Shown in pieces: positions 1 through 7,838 of a stretch of DNA of 45,439 nt (the stretch's first letter is position 1; the number at the start of each line of letters is the position of its first letter). A program made the translations under genes and the position numbers. Origin of the DNA: Flavobacteriales bacterium (GTDB lineage Bacteria; Bacteroidota; Bacteroidia; Flavobacteriales_D; Crocinitomicaceae). The stretch is taken from positions 1 to 45,439 of the forward strand of contig CANLAQ010000019.1 in the NCBI GenBank assembly GCA_947488235.1. The letters run 5' to 3'. The notes under the pieces are model-generated. The model worked only from the letters and a program-made list of their open reading frames with translations. It was not told where the DNA came from and searched no databases.

Positions 1-81
1 ACGCGCCTGAACAATTTTACCTGTTGATAATTCAAGTGTATACCATTTACCTGTCGACTTCAATACCAAACCCTGCTCCAT
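1..81 (-). CDS. rsgA: Ribosome small subunit-dependent GTPase A, N-terminal 27 residues (partial)
   Basis: The gene starts at ATG (bases 81-79, minus strand) and runs off the left edge, so only 27 codons are visible. They read MEQGLVLKSTGKWYTLELST and continue GKIVQAR. This matches the start of the OB-fold domain of RsgA (YjeQ), a circularly permuted GTPase that helps mature the 30S ribosomal subunit in the cytoplasm; family members typically begin with a GLVxKSTGxWYxV-like strand. The GTPase motifs lie outside the window. The gene is divergent from the secreted-protein gene at 168. A TAnnTTTG element ends four bases before the start codon. The identification rests on a short segment, but the match to the family start is characteristic. 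Confidence 0.78.
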   Translation of the reverse strand, partial: MEQGLVLKSTGKWYTLELSTGKIVQAR

Positions 82-85
82 AATA

Positions 86-93
86 CAAAGTTA
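86..93 (-). promoter_or_regulatory. Predicted -7 element TAACTTTG of rsgA
   Basis: The minus strand reads TAACTTTG, a perfect match to the Bacteroidota -7 consensus TAnnTTTG. Its last base is four bases from the rsgA ATG, so the predicted transcription start falls at or next to the start codon. I see no clear TTG at the -33 position. Confidence 0.5.
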
Positions 94-167
94 AAAGATT
101 GAATGATATAAATTAAACTAGAAAGTAATTAGTATCTTTATTCGAAATATTTTACTAAATAAATACA

Positions 168-602
168 ATGAAAAAATTACTTCTACTCCTATTATTAATC
201 ACCTTATCCAATATAGGGATAGCACAAAGTATGCGTGATTTTAAAACAAAATCCTCCGCAAATAGTGCTGAAAGAACGCAAATGTTAGATTTAATGCGTG
301 AAAGAGTGTATCATCATGTCAAACAAGATGTTGTTTTTGTTGTGAACCATTTTAAGGTCATGAATGACTACGCCTTTTTTGAAGCAACAGCGCAAAGAAA
401 AGATGGTAAAGAAATGGACATGACGCTGTTCTTAGAAGATGTAGATAATTGCTGTTATTGTGGTGCTTTATTTCAAAAAACCAATGGTAAATGGCACATA
501 CTAGAAGGAGCAACATTTCCTAATGATGTCTGGTGTGCTGGACTTACGGATCGCTATCCGAATGTTCCAAGAGCTATTTTAACCGAGGCAGCAAAATATT
601 AA
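168..602 (+). CDS. Small secreted protein with a CCxC motif, function unknown
   Basis: A 144-residue protein with a strong Sec signal peptide: two lysines, a run of leucines, and probable cleavage after IGIAQ at residue 20. The mature part is about 124 residues, with a helix-like stretch (about 34-50), then alternating hydrophobic strands and the cysteine cluster C95, C96, C98, plus C123. The cysteines could form disulfides in the periplasm or bind a metal. I do not recognise the family; the shape (VVNHFKVMNDYAFFEA, then GKWHIL) faintly suggests a small cystatin/NTF2-like secreted domain, which is only an impression. It is the first gene of a run with the M15 peptidase (6-base gap) and aroE, so co-transcription is likely. 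Confidence 0.72.
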   Translation: MKKLLLLLLLITLSNIGIAQSMRDFKTKSSANSAERTQMLDLMRERVYHHVKQDVVFVVNHFKVMNDYAFFEATAQRKDGKEMDMTLFLEDVDNCCYCGALFQKTNGKWHILEGATFPNDVWCAGLTDRYPNVPRAILTEAAKY

Positions 603-608
603 TAATTA

Positions 609-1346
609 ATGAAAACTGTTTTTTTATTAGTCTTAGTTTCTTTCACAATCCTTCCTGAAAAAAAATCCACTGACAAATTAGTTCAGGCTTATCCATTAAC
701 TATTGACCATATTAAGGACAATTATGTTTTTTTTAAAGATGGCAGTAAACTCCTCTATGATGACGCAATAGTAAAAGGCACTACTGCACTTCTTGAAAAT
801 CCTGATATAGAGGATCAATTTTATTATATCTATGCAAAAGGAACCATTAATGAAAATCAGCTGAACGATGCTGGCAGAATAAGAAATGAATCATTTTTTA
901 AAAAAATGTACGGTTCGAGTAAAGAAGCAGTAGTCAAAAACTTAGTTCAGGTGGTATGGTGTCCGAAATTAGTGAATCAAACACTTCAGTTCAGCAAAGT
1001 AAATAATGCTCACTTGTCTTTAAAAGCAGTTTCTGAGGAGCTTGATAAGCATCCAGAGTGGAAAAAGTACTTGTCTAATATTGGAGGGACATTTAATTGG
1101 CGCTATATCAACGGAACGAAAAGACTAAGCAATCATTCTTTTGGAATTACCATTGATTTGAACACATCTTATTCTAACTACTGGCAATGGACTTGTGGCT
1201 GTACCGATGAAAAAATAAAACCAAAGTATCAAAATAAAATTCCTCAAGGTATTGTAGATATATTTGAGCAACACGGTTTTATTTGGGGAGGTAAATGGTT
1301 GCATTTTGATACCATGCATTTCGAATATCGACCAGAATTATTATAA
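609..1346 (+). CDS. M15-family metallopeptidase (VanY/endolysin-like D-Ala-D-Ala or L-Ala-D-Glu peptidase)
   Basis: A 245-residue protein with a short hydrophobic N-terminus (about residues 3-15) that is probably a signal peptide or anchor. The C-terminal half carries the zinc-site pattern of peptidase family M15: S174-N-H176-S-F-G-I-T-I-D183, matching SxHxxGxAxD, and then WGGKWLHFDTMHFE with H237 and E239. H176, D183 and H237 are the expected zinc ligands. Known M15 enzymes cleave peptidoglycan stem peptides, so a cell-wall remodelling role in the periplasm is likely; the exact bond cut cannot be told from sequence. The N-terminal 100 residues are not recognised. It sits 6 bases after the secreted-protein gene and 14 bases before aroE, probably in one transcript. 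Confidence 0.85.
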   Translation: MKTVFLLVLVSFTILPEKKSTDKLVQAYPLTIDHIKDNYVFFKDGSKLLYDDAIVKGTTALLENPDIEDQFYYIYAKGTINENQLNDAGRIRNESFFKKMYGSSKEAVVKNLVQVVWCPKLVNQTLQFSKVNNAHLSLKAVSEELDKHPEWKKYLSNIGGTFNWRYINGTKRLSNHSFGITIDLNTSYSNYWQWTCGCTDEKIKPKYQNKIPQGIVDIFEQHGFIWGGKWLHFDTMHFEYRPELL

Positions 1347-1360
1347 TTTCAAAGCAAAAA

Positions 1361-2089
1361 ATGAAAACCTACGGACTTATAGGCAAAACCCTATCGCATT
1401 CCTTTTCTTCTGAATTTTTTAAAAGTTACTTTCAAAAAGAAGCCATTGAAGCCTCTTATCAAAATTTTGAACTAGAATCTATCGAAGGAATTCTTTCAGT
1501 ATTTGCACAAAATCCATCCGGACTGAATGTCACCATCCCATACAAAGAACTTGTTATTCCCTATTTAGATGCTCTGGATCCCATTGCAGAAGCAATAGGC
1601 GCGGTGAATACGATTGTATTTAAGGATGGACAAAAAATGGGCTGCAATTCTGATGCTTTTGGATTTCAGCAAAGCATCAAGCCATTTCTATGCAATCACC
1701 ATGAACGAGCACTAATTTTCGGTACAGGAGGAGCTTCAAAAGCAATTGCCTATGTGCTTAAAAATATAGGAATTGATGTGCTCTATGTGAGTCGCAATTC
1801 TAATGATGAATCAAAGCACTACAGCTACGAAGAGGTAAATGACAACATGATTCATGCCTGCAAATTAATCATAAATTGCACCCCCGTTGGATCATATCCT
1901 AATACCGATGAAATACTACCCATTCCATTTTCGGCTATTGGGGCTGATCATTTGGTAATTGATTTGATTTACAATCCGGAGAAAACAAAATTATTGCACG
2001 AGGCGGAACTTCAAGGCGCGACGATTATGAATGGAAAGAGCATGCTTCAAGAACAAGCATTAAAAAGTTGGGAATACTGGAATCAATAA
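1361..2089 (+). CDS. aroE: Shikimate dehydrogenase
   Basis: AroE reduces 3-dehydroshikimate to shikimate with NADPH in the aromatic amino-acid pathway (cytosol). At 242 residues it is slightly short for the family (about 270) but has all expected motifs. The shikimate-binding SHS is at 12-14, NVTIPYK carries catalytic K62, GAVNT has N83, and NSD has D98. The nucleotide-binding loop GTGGASK is at 121-127, followed by NCTPVG at 172-177 and the C-terminal NGKSMLQEQA with the substrate glutamine. The gene follows the M15 peptidase by 14 bases and is convergent with lpdA, whose stop lies 2 bases away. No aro neighbours are present. The identification is secure. Confidence 0.96.
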   Translation: MKTYGLIGKTLSHSFSSEFFKSYFQKEAIEASYQNFELESIEGILSVFAQNPSGLNVTIPYKELVIPYLDALDPIAEAIGAVNTIVFKDGQKMGCNSDAFGFQQSIKPFLCNHHERALIFGTGGASKAIAYVLKNIGIDVLYVSRNSNDESKHYSYEEVNDNMIHACKLIINCTPVGSYPNTDEILPIPFSAIGADHLVIDLIYNPEKTKLLHEAELQGATIMNGKSMLQEQALKSWEYWNQ

Positions 2090-2090
2090 A

Positions 2091-3494
2091 TTAGATGTGC
2101 AACGCCCTATTCTCTGTTGCAGCTAAAGCGGCTTCTTTAATGGCTTCAGAATAAGTTGGGTGTGGATGACAAATGCGAGCAATGTCCTCTGCAGAGGCAC
2201 GATACTCCATTGCAACAACCGCTTCCATAATTAAATCTGCTGCACGCGGTGCAATCATATGAACACCCAAAACCTCATCCGTATTTTTATCAGCAATTAT
2301 CTTAATAATTCCTGCAGTATCCATACTCGCTCTAGCACGACCCAAAGCTTTTATTGGAAAACTTCCGACTTTATATTCGATTTGAGCAGCGATTAATTCT
2401 TCTTCTGTTTTTCCTACAGCAGCCACTTCTGGCCAAGTATAAATAACACCTGGAATTAAATTATAATTTAAATGTGGTTTTTGTCCTGCAATTACCTCAG
2501 CAACAAAAACACCTTCTTCTTCCGCTTTGTGCGCTAGCATGAGTCCACGAACAACATCTCCAATAGCATAAATATTAGGGACGGATGTTTGTAGGTGATC
2601 ATTTACTTCAACTTGACCTCGATTATTGGTGGTAAGTCCTATGTTTTCGAGACCTAAACCTGTAGTGAATGCTTTTCGACCTACTGCAACTAGACAGTAA
2701 TCGGCTTCAAAAGTTACTTCTTCACCCTTTTTATTCAAGGCGGTCATCACGACAGATTTGCCCTTATTAACTACTTTTTGTACCCGATGTTCCATTTGAA
2801 ATTTGAAACCATCTTTCTTTAAAATCTTTAAAAATTCTTTCCCAATGGTTCCATCCATCGAAGGCAACAAGGTGGCTGAATTTTCAATCACTTCTATTTC
2901 TGTTCCCAATCTTTTATATACTGAACCTAATTCCAAACCAATAACACCCCCACCTATCACGAGCATCTTTTTTGGAATTTCCTTTAGATTTAATGCTTCT
3001 GTTGAGGTAATGATGCGCTTTTTATCCGGCTCCATTCCTGGAAAGAAATTTGGTTTAGAACCTGTAGCGATAATAATATTTTTTCCTGTTAATGAAGTGC
3101 TTGTTCCATCGGAGGATTTTACAGAAACCGTGTTTTTGTCAATAAAAGAACCTAATCCATAATGAACTTCAATTTTATTTTTATCCATTAAAAATTTAAC
3201 TCCAGCACAAGTTTGACTTACCACATCATTTTTTCGTTGAATCATCTGGGTAATATTGGCTTTTAAGTTACTTAACTCAATACCATGTTGACCAAAGTTA
3301 TGCGCAGCATTATGAAAATGCTCTGAAGAATCTAACAATGCTTTTGAAGGAATACATCCAACATTCAAACAAGTTCCTCCCAAAGTATCGTACTTTTCAA
3401 TTAGGGCTGTTTTCATTCCTAATTGTGCGCATCTCAATGCAGCAACATAACCGCCGGGACCAGAACCAATAATAATTACATCGTAAGCACTCAT
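2091..3494 (-). CDS. lpdA: Dihydrolipoyl dehydrogenase (E3)
   Basis: A 467-residue flavoprotein that reoxidises dihydrolipoamide in the 2-oxoacid dehydrogenase complexes and glycine cleavage. An N-terminal FAD loop GSGPGGY (10-16) is followed by the redox-disulfide motif GGTCLNVGCIPSKAL with C42 and C47. There is an NAD-binding GGGVIGLELGS segment, a second FAD segment ending YAIGDV, and the C-terminal interface motif HPHPTYSE with H445 and E450. Length and motifs match the family exactly. It stands alone: it is divergent from the NAD(P)-binding gene at 3580 and convergent with aroE, with no E1 or E2 gene nearby, so it may serve several complexes. A TAACTTTG element lies upstream. Confidence 0.97.
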   Translation of the reverse strand: MSAYDVIIIGSGPGGYVAALRCAQLGMKTALIEKYDTLGGTCLNVGCIPSKALLDSSEHFHNAAHNFGQHGIELSNLKANITQMIQRKNDVVSQTCAGVKFLMDKNKIEVHYGLGSFIDKNTVSVKSSDGTSTSLTGKNIIIATGSKPNFFPGMEPDKKRIITSTEALNLKEIPKKMLVIGGGVIGLELGSVYKRLGTEIEVIENSATLLPSMDGTIGKEFLKILKKDGFKFQMEHRVQKVVNKGKSVVMTALNKKGEEVTFEADYCLVAVGRKAFTTGLGLENIGLTTNNRGQVEVNDHLQTSVPNIYAIGDVVRGLMLAHKAEEEGVFVAEVIAGQKPHLNYNLIPGVIYTWPEVAAVGKTEEELIAAQIEYKVGSFPIKALGRARASMDTAGIIKIIADKNTDEVLGVHMIAPRAADLIMEAVVAMEYRASAEDIARICHPHPTYSEAIKEAALAATENRALHI

Positions 3495-3513
3495 TTTTCT
3501 TAATTTAGTAACG

Positions 3514-3521
3514 CAAAGTTA
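3514..3521 (-). promoter_or_regulatory. Predicted -7 element TAACTTTG of lpdA
   Basis: The minus strand reads TAACTTTG, a perfect TAnnTTTG match, with 19 bases between it and the lpdA ATG. No convincing TTG is found at the -33 spacing. Confidence 0.5.
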
Positions 3522-3579
3522 AGACATCTCGTAGAAATTTTAACATGGAACTAAACAAATCTTCATTCGTTTAAAATTT

Positions 3580-4368
3580 ATGATAAATAATAGAATTGCT
3601 TTGATTGGTCTTGGTTGGTTGGGAATGCCATTGGCCCAGGAACTCCAAAGTAAAGGTTATCGTTTAACAGTTAGCTCCAGAAATAAAGAGAAGTTAACTT
3701 ATATTGAAGCGCAAGGATGGATGCCTTTAAATTTTAATGCCATAGCTAGTCCAAATTTATCAGAAGTTAATGCAGAAGACTTAAAAAGTGTGCAACATTT
3801 GATCATCACCTTACCTCCAAGTACTTTTAAGGAAAATACATCGCTGCTAAAAATACTTTTAGAAAAATTTGATCCCAACTGTCAAGTCATCTTCACCAGT
3901 TCTACTGGTATTTATCTCAATGAAAACAGAGCATATGATGAGACGAGTGCCGTAGATACAAGTTCATTATTGGGGGTCCTAGAACAAGAAATTAAACATA
4001 GATCTAATTATTGTATCCTAAGACTTGCAGGGCTAATTGGTCCTAAAAGACATCCTGTGAAGTTTTTACTAAATCAGGAAACAAGAGAAAATGGAGCTGC
4101 AGAAGTAAATCTGGTACATCAGAATGATGTAATTCAAGCCATAATCGCGTGTATTTCTGAAGAAAAAAATAAGATAATTTATAATGTTTGTTATCCTGAT
4201 CACCCTACTAGAGCTGAATATTACAATAAAGCATCACAGTTTTACTATCAGAAGGAAATGACTTTCAATAGCGGTGAAAAAGGGAGAAGTATACTTGGGA
4301 GTAAAATTGAAAAGGAAAGAAAATTCAAGTATTCACATAAAATAACAGACTTTGGGTATATAATTTGA
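3580..4368 (+). CDS. NAD(P)-binding epimerase/dehydratase-like protein (YeeZ-like atypical SDR)
   Basis: A 262-residue cytosolic protein beginning with a Rossmann fold. The dinucleotide loop GLGWLG is at 10-15, followed by strands, LIITLPPST near 75, and VIFTSSTGIY near 103-111. The TSSTGIY stretch resembles the serine/tyrosine region of extended short-chain dehydrogenases, but the usual YxxxK catalytic pair is not evident. That is typical of the atypical SDR group that includes YeeZ-like and 'NAD-dependent epimerase/dehydratase' proteins. The substrate is unknown. It is divergent from lpdA and followed by the PKD-repeat cargo gene, which has its own promoter, so it is probably monocistronic. 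Confidence 0.7.
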   Translation: MINNRIALIGLGWLGMPLAQELQSKGYRLTVSSRNKEKLTYIEAQGWMPLNFNAIASPNLSEVNAEDLKSVQHLIITLPPSTFKENTSLLKILLEKFDPNCQVIFTSSTGIYLNENRAYDETSAVDTSSLLGVLEQEIKHRSNYCILRLAGLIGPKRHPVKFLLNQETRENGAAEVNLVHQNDVIQAIIACISEEKNKIIYNVCYPDHPTRAEYYNKASQFYYQKEMTFNSGEKGRSILGSKIEKERKFKYSHKITDFGYII

Positions 4369-4398
4369 AATAAAAAGCCAACAATTGCCGTAATTTTG
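4365..4398 (+). promoter_or_regulatory. Predicted promoter of the PKD-repeat cargo gene
   Basis: TTG at 4365-4367 and TAATTTTG at 4391-4398, separated by 23 bases, fit the Bacteroidota -33/-7 layout. The TTG at 4396-4398, which could be read as a start codon, lies inside the -7 element. Transcription would therefore begin after it, and the ATG at 4414 must be the start. Confidence 0.6.
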
Positions 4399-4413
4399 CG
4401 TCTAAGATATTGG

Positions 4414-7095
4414 ATGCGGAAAATTATTCTACTCTTCTTGCTTTATATTTCGCCATACGCCTTTGGTTCGCACATTGTCGGTGGAGATATTTACTATGAT
4501 TATCTTGGTAATAATCAATATCGATTTTTCATCACTATTTATCGAGATTGTAATTCATCTGGTGCTGAATATGATAACCCACTTGCATTAAGTATTTATA
4601 CTGGAAATAATTTATATCAAAATGTTAATGTTCCTTTTCCAGGTAGTGTTCAATTGCCCGTATTATTTAATAATCCTTGTGCTACGCCCCCTACCAATAT
4701 TTGTATCGAGCGTGCAATCTATACGGTTTTACTTACGCTACCTCCTTGTGCCACTGGATATACAGTGTCTTATCAACGCTGTTGTAGGGGACCAAATATC
4801 ACTAATCTGGTCAATCCAGACGATACAGGTCTAACTTTAACTACCAATATACCTGGTACATCTGGATTTGCGCCAACGGCCTATCAAAATAGCAGTCCGA
4901 GATTTACCAATTATCCTCCAATATTACTCTGTAGTAATGACAATTTTGTTTTCAATCATGTCGCAACTGATCCAGATGGAGATCAATTAATTTATTCCTT
5001 AATTACACCAAATGCTGGCGCGTCATCAGCAACGCCGCTACCTCCTCAAACACCTGCGCCTCCTTACCCATTGGTTCAGTTTAATGGTGGTTATTCTGCT
5101 GTTTCGCCACTAGGTCCTGGTTCCTCTGTTAGTATAGATCCTAATACAGGAATACTAAATGTTAATCCGAATTTAATTGGGCTTTTTGTTGTTGGAGTAA
5201 GGGTGCAGGAAGTGAGAAACGGCGTAATCATTGGTTCGACCGTTAGAGACTTTTTGTTTCGTGTATTTGATTGTAATATTACCCTGCAAGCCATCTTGCC
5301 AACTCAAGAACAACTTCCGACATTCGTTTCTTATTGCCAAGGACTCAATGTACCCTTTGTGAATAATTCATACGGAGGAAGTACTTATGCTTGGGACTTT
5401 GGAGTGAATGGAATAAGCAGTGATGTGAGTTCTCAATTTCAACCCAGTTACACCTACCCTGGCCCAGGAACTTATCAAGCGCAACTTATTGTAAACCCTG
5501 GAATGCCTTGTACAGATACTGCTTATATGACGGTGATTGTAAACAATCCTTTTTCTGTTTCATGGACCGCTGAAGACTCTATTTGTATTATTAATAACAC
5601 CTTTAATTTTGTTGGAATATCGAGTTCTCCTGCCATTGGAACCTATGACTGGGTATTTGACAATACAGCGTCACAAGCTACCAGTCAAGGACTTGCGGGA
5701 CCTGTAATAAACTATTCAAGTTCGGGATTTCATACTATAACTATTAATGGAGATAACGGATCCTGTCAGACCAGTTTTACTGATTCTGTTTATATTTTTG
5801 ATTTACCAACTGCACAAATTGATATTCCGCCGAACAATGAATGTTTGGGTTATACCATTCCTTTCGGAAATTCATCAACGAACAGTGTTTTTTACCAATG
5901 GGATTTTGGGATACCGCAAATAAATACGGATGTGAGTACTCTTGCAAATCCTAGTTATTCCTACACCAACCCGGGTACCTACACGATTACTTTGGTGGCC
6001 AGCTCTGGAATTAATTGTAGTGATACTGTTTATCAACAAATTAATGTATTTGAACCTTTGATTCTTAGTTTTACGCATACAGATTCACTCTGTATTGCGG
6101 GGGGATTATTCGACTTTGATGCAACAGTATCAGGTCCTTCAATAGCTAATTATTGGTGGGATTTTGGGCCTAATGCCAATCCAAGTAGCTCAACACTGTT
6201 AGATCAATATGCTGTTTCTTATTCCAATTCAGGTTTTCAGCCAGTAACATTGTATGGTGGATTCAATAATTGTTTGGAGTCAGTTACAGGTCAAGTATAT
6301 GTGTATTTCGAACCCAGTATTGATTTTCTATATTTAAATACCCTTCAATGTGTTCCATCAACAGCGTATTTTATTAATGAAAGTTCAGCAGATGGAAGCG
6401 TGTTATTTACTTGGGATTTTGGAGATGGAACCAGTTCAACAGCACCCAGCCCCAATCATGTTTACACACAAGTAGGGACATATAGTGTTGGCCTAACCCT
6501 AATTACATTAGAAGGATGTATCGACACATTATATATGCTTCAACAGGACCTTGTAACGGTTCACCCTTCTCCTATCTCTGCATTTTCTGTCAATCCAACA
6601 GAAGTAGATGTTTGTGATAACACCGTAGTTTTCACTGATCAATCGCAAGGAGCCTCCTCCTATTTTTACTTTTTCGACCACAATAGCTTTACCACTACAG
6701 CGCCAAATTTCTCTCACGATTATATGATTTCGGGGACAGACAATCCAAGACAAATTGTGAGTAATCAATGGGGATGCAAAGATTCGTCTATCATGACCGT
6801 ATTGGTGAATCCATTTACCTTATACATTCCAAATACATTTATACCTGATGATGATGGTAAAAATGATGTATTTATTCCAAAAACTGACTTTGAGATTCTA
6901 GATTGGGACTTCCAAATATATAATCGTTGGGGAGAATTAGTTTTTTATACTGATAATAAAGATATAGGATGGGATGGTAAATACCGAGGAATCCCGTCCC
7001 AGGATGGAAATTACACCTACATATTGAAATATCGTGGGTGTGATCAACCGAGTGCTTGGCAACGCATTGCGGGATCTGTCAATTTATTGAGATAA
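4414..7095 (+). CDS. Large secreted PKD-repeat protein with gliding-type T9SS C-terminal domain
   Basis: An 893-residue surface or secreted protein. A signal peptide (about 1-18, ending SPYAFG) is followed by a conserved N-terminal module that starts SHIVGGDIYYDYLG and is common to this cargo class. Four to six PKD/Ig-like repeats follow, recognised by Y/TxWDFG cores near residues 325, 410, 493, 580 and 665 with SYxYxxxGxYxVxL strands after each. The last about 90 residues (from IPNTFIPDDDGKNDVF, near 804) are the CHU_C/gliding-motility C-terminal domain, a type B sorting signal used by T9SS. The ATG at 4414 is chosen over TTG at 4396 because the latter overlaps the promoter. There is no adjacent PorP/SprF gene. 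Such proteins are usually adhesins or matrix components; the specific ligand is unknown. Confidence 0.88.
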   Translation: MRKIILLFLLYISPYAFGSHIVGGDIYYDYLGNNQYRFFITIYRDCNSSGAEYDNPLALSIYTGNNLYQNVNVPFPGSVQLPVLFNNPCATPPTNICIERAIYTVLLTLPPCATGYTVSYQRCCRGPNITNLVNPDDTGLTLTTNIPGTSGFAPTAYQNSSPRFTNYPPILLCSNDNFVFNHVATDPDGDQLIYSLITPNAGASSATPLPPQTPAPPYPLVQFNGGYSAVSPLGPGSSVSIDPNTGILNVNPNLIGLFVVGVRVQEVRNGVIIGSTVRDFLFRVFDCNITLQAILPTQEQLPTFVSYCQGLNVPFVNNSYGGSTYAWDFGVNGISSDVSSQFQPSYTYPGPGTYQAQLIVNPGMPCTDTAYMTVIVNNPFSVSWTAEDSICIINNTFNFVGISSSPAIGTYDWVFDNTASQATSQGLAGPVINYSSSGFHTITINGDNGSCQTSFTDSVYIFDLPTAQIDIPPNNECLGYTIPFGNSSTNSVFYQWDFGIPQINTDVSTLANPSYSYTNPGTYTITLVASSGINCSDTVYQQINVFEPLILSFTHTDSLCIAGGLFDFDATVSGPSIANYWWDFGPNANPSSSTLLDQYAVSYSNSGFQPVTLYGGFNNCLESVTGQVYVYFEPSIDFLYLNTLQCVPSTAYFINESSADGSVLFTWDFGDGTSSTAPSPNHVYTQVGTYSVGLTLITLEGCIDTLYMLQQDLVTVHPSPISAFSVNPTEVDVCDNTVVFTDQSQGASSYFYFFDHNSFTTTAPNFSHDYMISGTDNPRQIVSNQWGCKDSSIMTVLVNPFTLYIPNTFIPDDDGKNDVFIPKTDFEILDWDFQIYNRWGELVFYTDNKDIGWDGKYRGIPSQDGNYTYILKYRGCDQPSAWQRIAGSVNLLR

Positions 7096-7096
7096 T

Positions 7097-7825
7097 TTAT
7101 TTCTTTCTCAGCACGAAATTCTGCCCAAGATATACTTTGCGTACTTGTTCATCAGCGGCAAGTTCTTCTGCAGTGCCTGATTTTAATATTTTCCCTTCAA
7201 ACAATAAGTAGGCACGGTCTGTAATCGATAAAGTTTCTTGAACATTATGATCCGTTATTAAAATTCCAATATTTCTTTTACGCAAATCTGAAACAATACT
7301 TTGTATGTCCTCAACTGCGATGGGGTCAACCCCTGCAAATGGCTCATCTAATAACACAAATTTAGGATCTGTGGCTAAGGCTCTAGCAATTTCTGTTCTC
7401 CTTTTTTCTCCTCCAGAAAGGCGATTTCCAAGATTCTTTCGGACATGGGTAAGGCTAAATTCTTGTAATAGTTTTTCTAATTTTTCTTGACGCTGGATTT
7501 TGGTAAGCTTTGTCATTTCCAAAATGGCCATAATATTATCTTCAACGCTCAACTTTCTAAAGACGGAAACCTCTTGCGGAAGGTAGCCAATTCCTAATTG
7601 AGCCCTCTTATACATGGGTAATTTGGTGATTTCTAGTTCATCTAAATACACTTTCCCTTCATCAGGTTTCACCAAACCAACCATCATGTAAAATGAAGTA
7701 GTTTTTCCCGCTCCGTTAGGACCTAACAGACCTACTATTTCGCCTTGATTTACTTCAACAGAAACACCATCAACAACATGTCGTCCACGGTAAGTTTTTT
7801 TAATTTTAGAGGTATATAATTTCAC
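7097..7825 (-). CDS. lptB: LPS export ABC transporter ATP-binding protein
   Basis: A 242-residue ATPase that powers the LptBFG complex extracting lipopolysaccharide from the inner membrane. Walker A GPNGAGKT is at 35-42, Q-loop Q84 in YLPQE, signature LSGGE at 136-140, Walker B FVLLDE at 156-161 and switch histidine H193 in TDHNV. Length and the [18 protein letters not shown] stretch are typical of LptB. The start is GTG at 7825; the next in-frame ATG would delete Walker A, so the GTG is needed. It is the last gene of tatC - DUF5686 - lptB, 13 bases after DUF5686. A perfect -7 element in that gap suggests an additional internal promoter. LptF, LptG and LptC are not in the window. Confidence 0.95.
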   Translation of the reverse strand: MKLYTSKIKKTYRGRHVVDGVSVEVNQGEIVGLLGPNGAGKTTSFYMMVGLVKPDEGKVYLDELEITKLPMYKRAQLGIGYLPQEVSVFRKLSVEDNIMAILEMTKLTKIQRQEKLEKLLQEFSLTHVRKNLGNRLSGGEKRRTEIARALATDPKFVLLDEPFAGVDPIAVEDIQSIVSDLRKRNIGILITDHNVQETLSITDRAYLLFEGKILKSGTAEELAADEQVRKVYLGQNFVLRKK

Positions 7826-7829
7826 TTCA

Positions 7830-7837
7830 CAAAGTTA
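7830..7837 (-). promoter_or_regulatory. Possible internal -7 element TAACTTTG before lptB
   Basis: The minus strand reads TAACTTTG, a perfect TAnnTTTG match placed in the 13-base gap after the DUF5686 stop and ending four bases before the lptB GTG. If used, it would give a leaderless lptB transcript independent of tatC. It could also be chance. Confidence 0.4.
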
Positions 7838-7838
7838 C

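Noticed and set aside
2803..3162. 119-codon plus-strand frame inside lpdA
   Set aside because: Antisense to a secure lpdA; no start context or recognisable protein features.
4396..4413. TTG start giving a six-residue longer PKD-repeat protein
   Set aside because: The TTG is part of the TAATTTTG promoter element; the ATG at 4414 gives a normal signal peptide.
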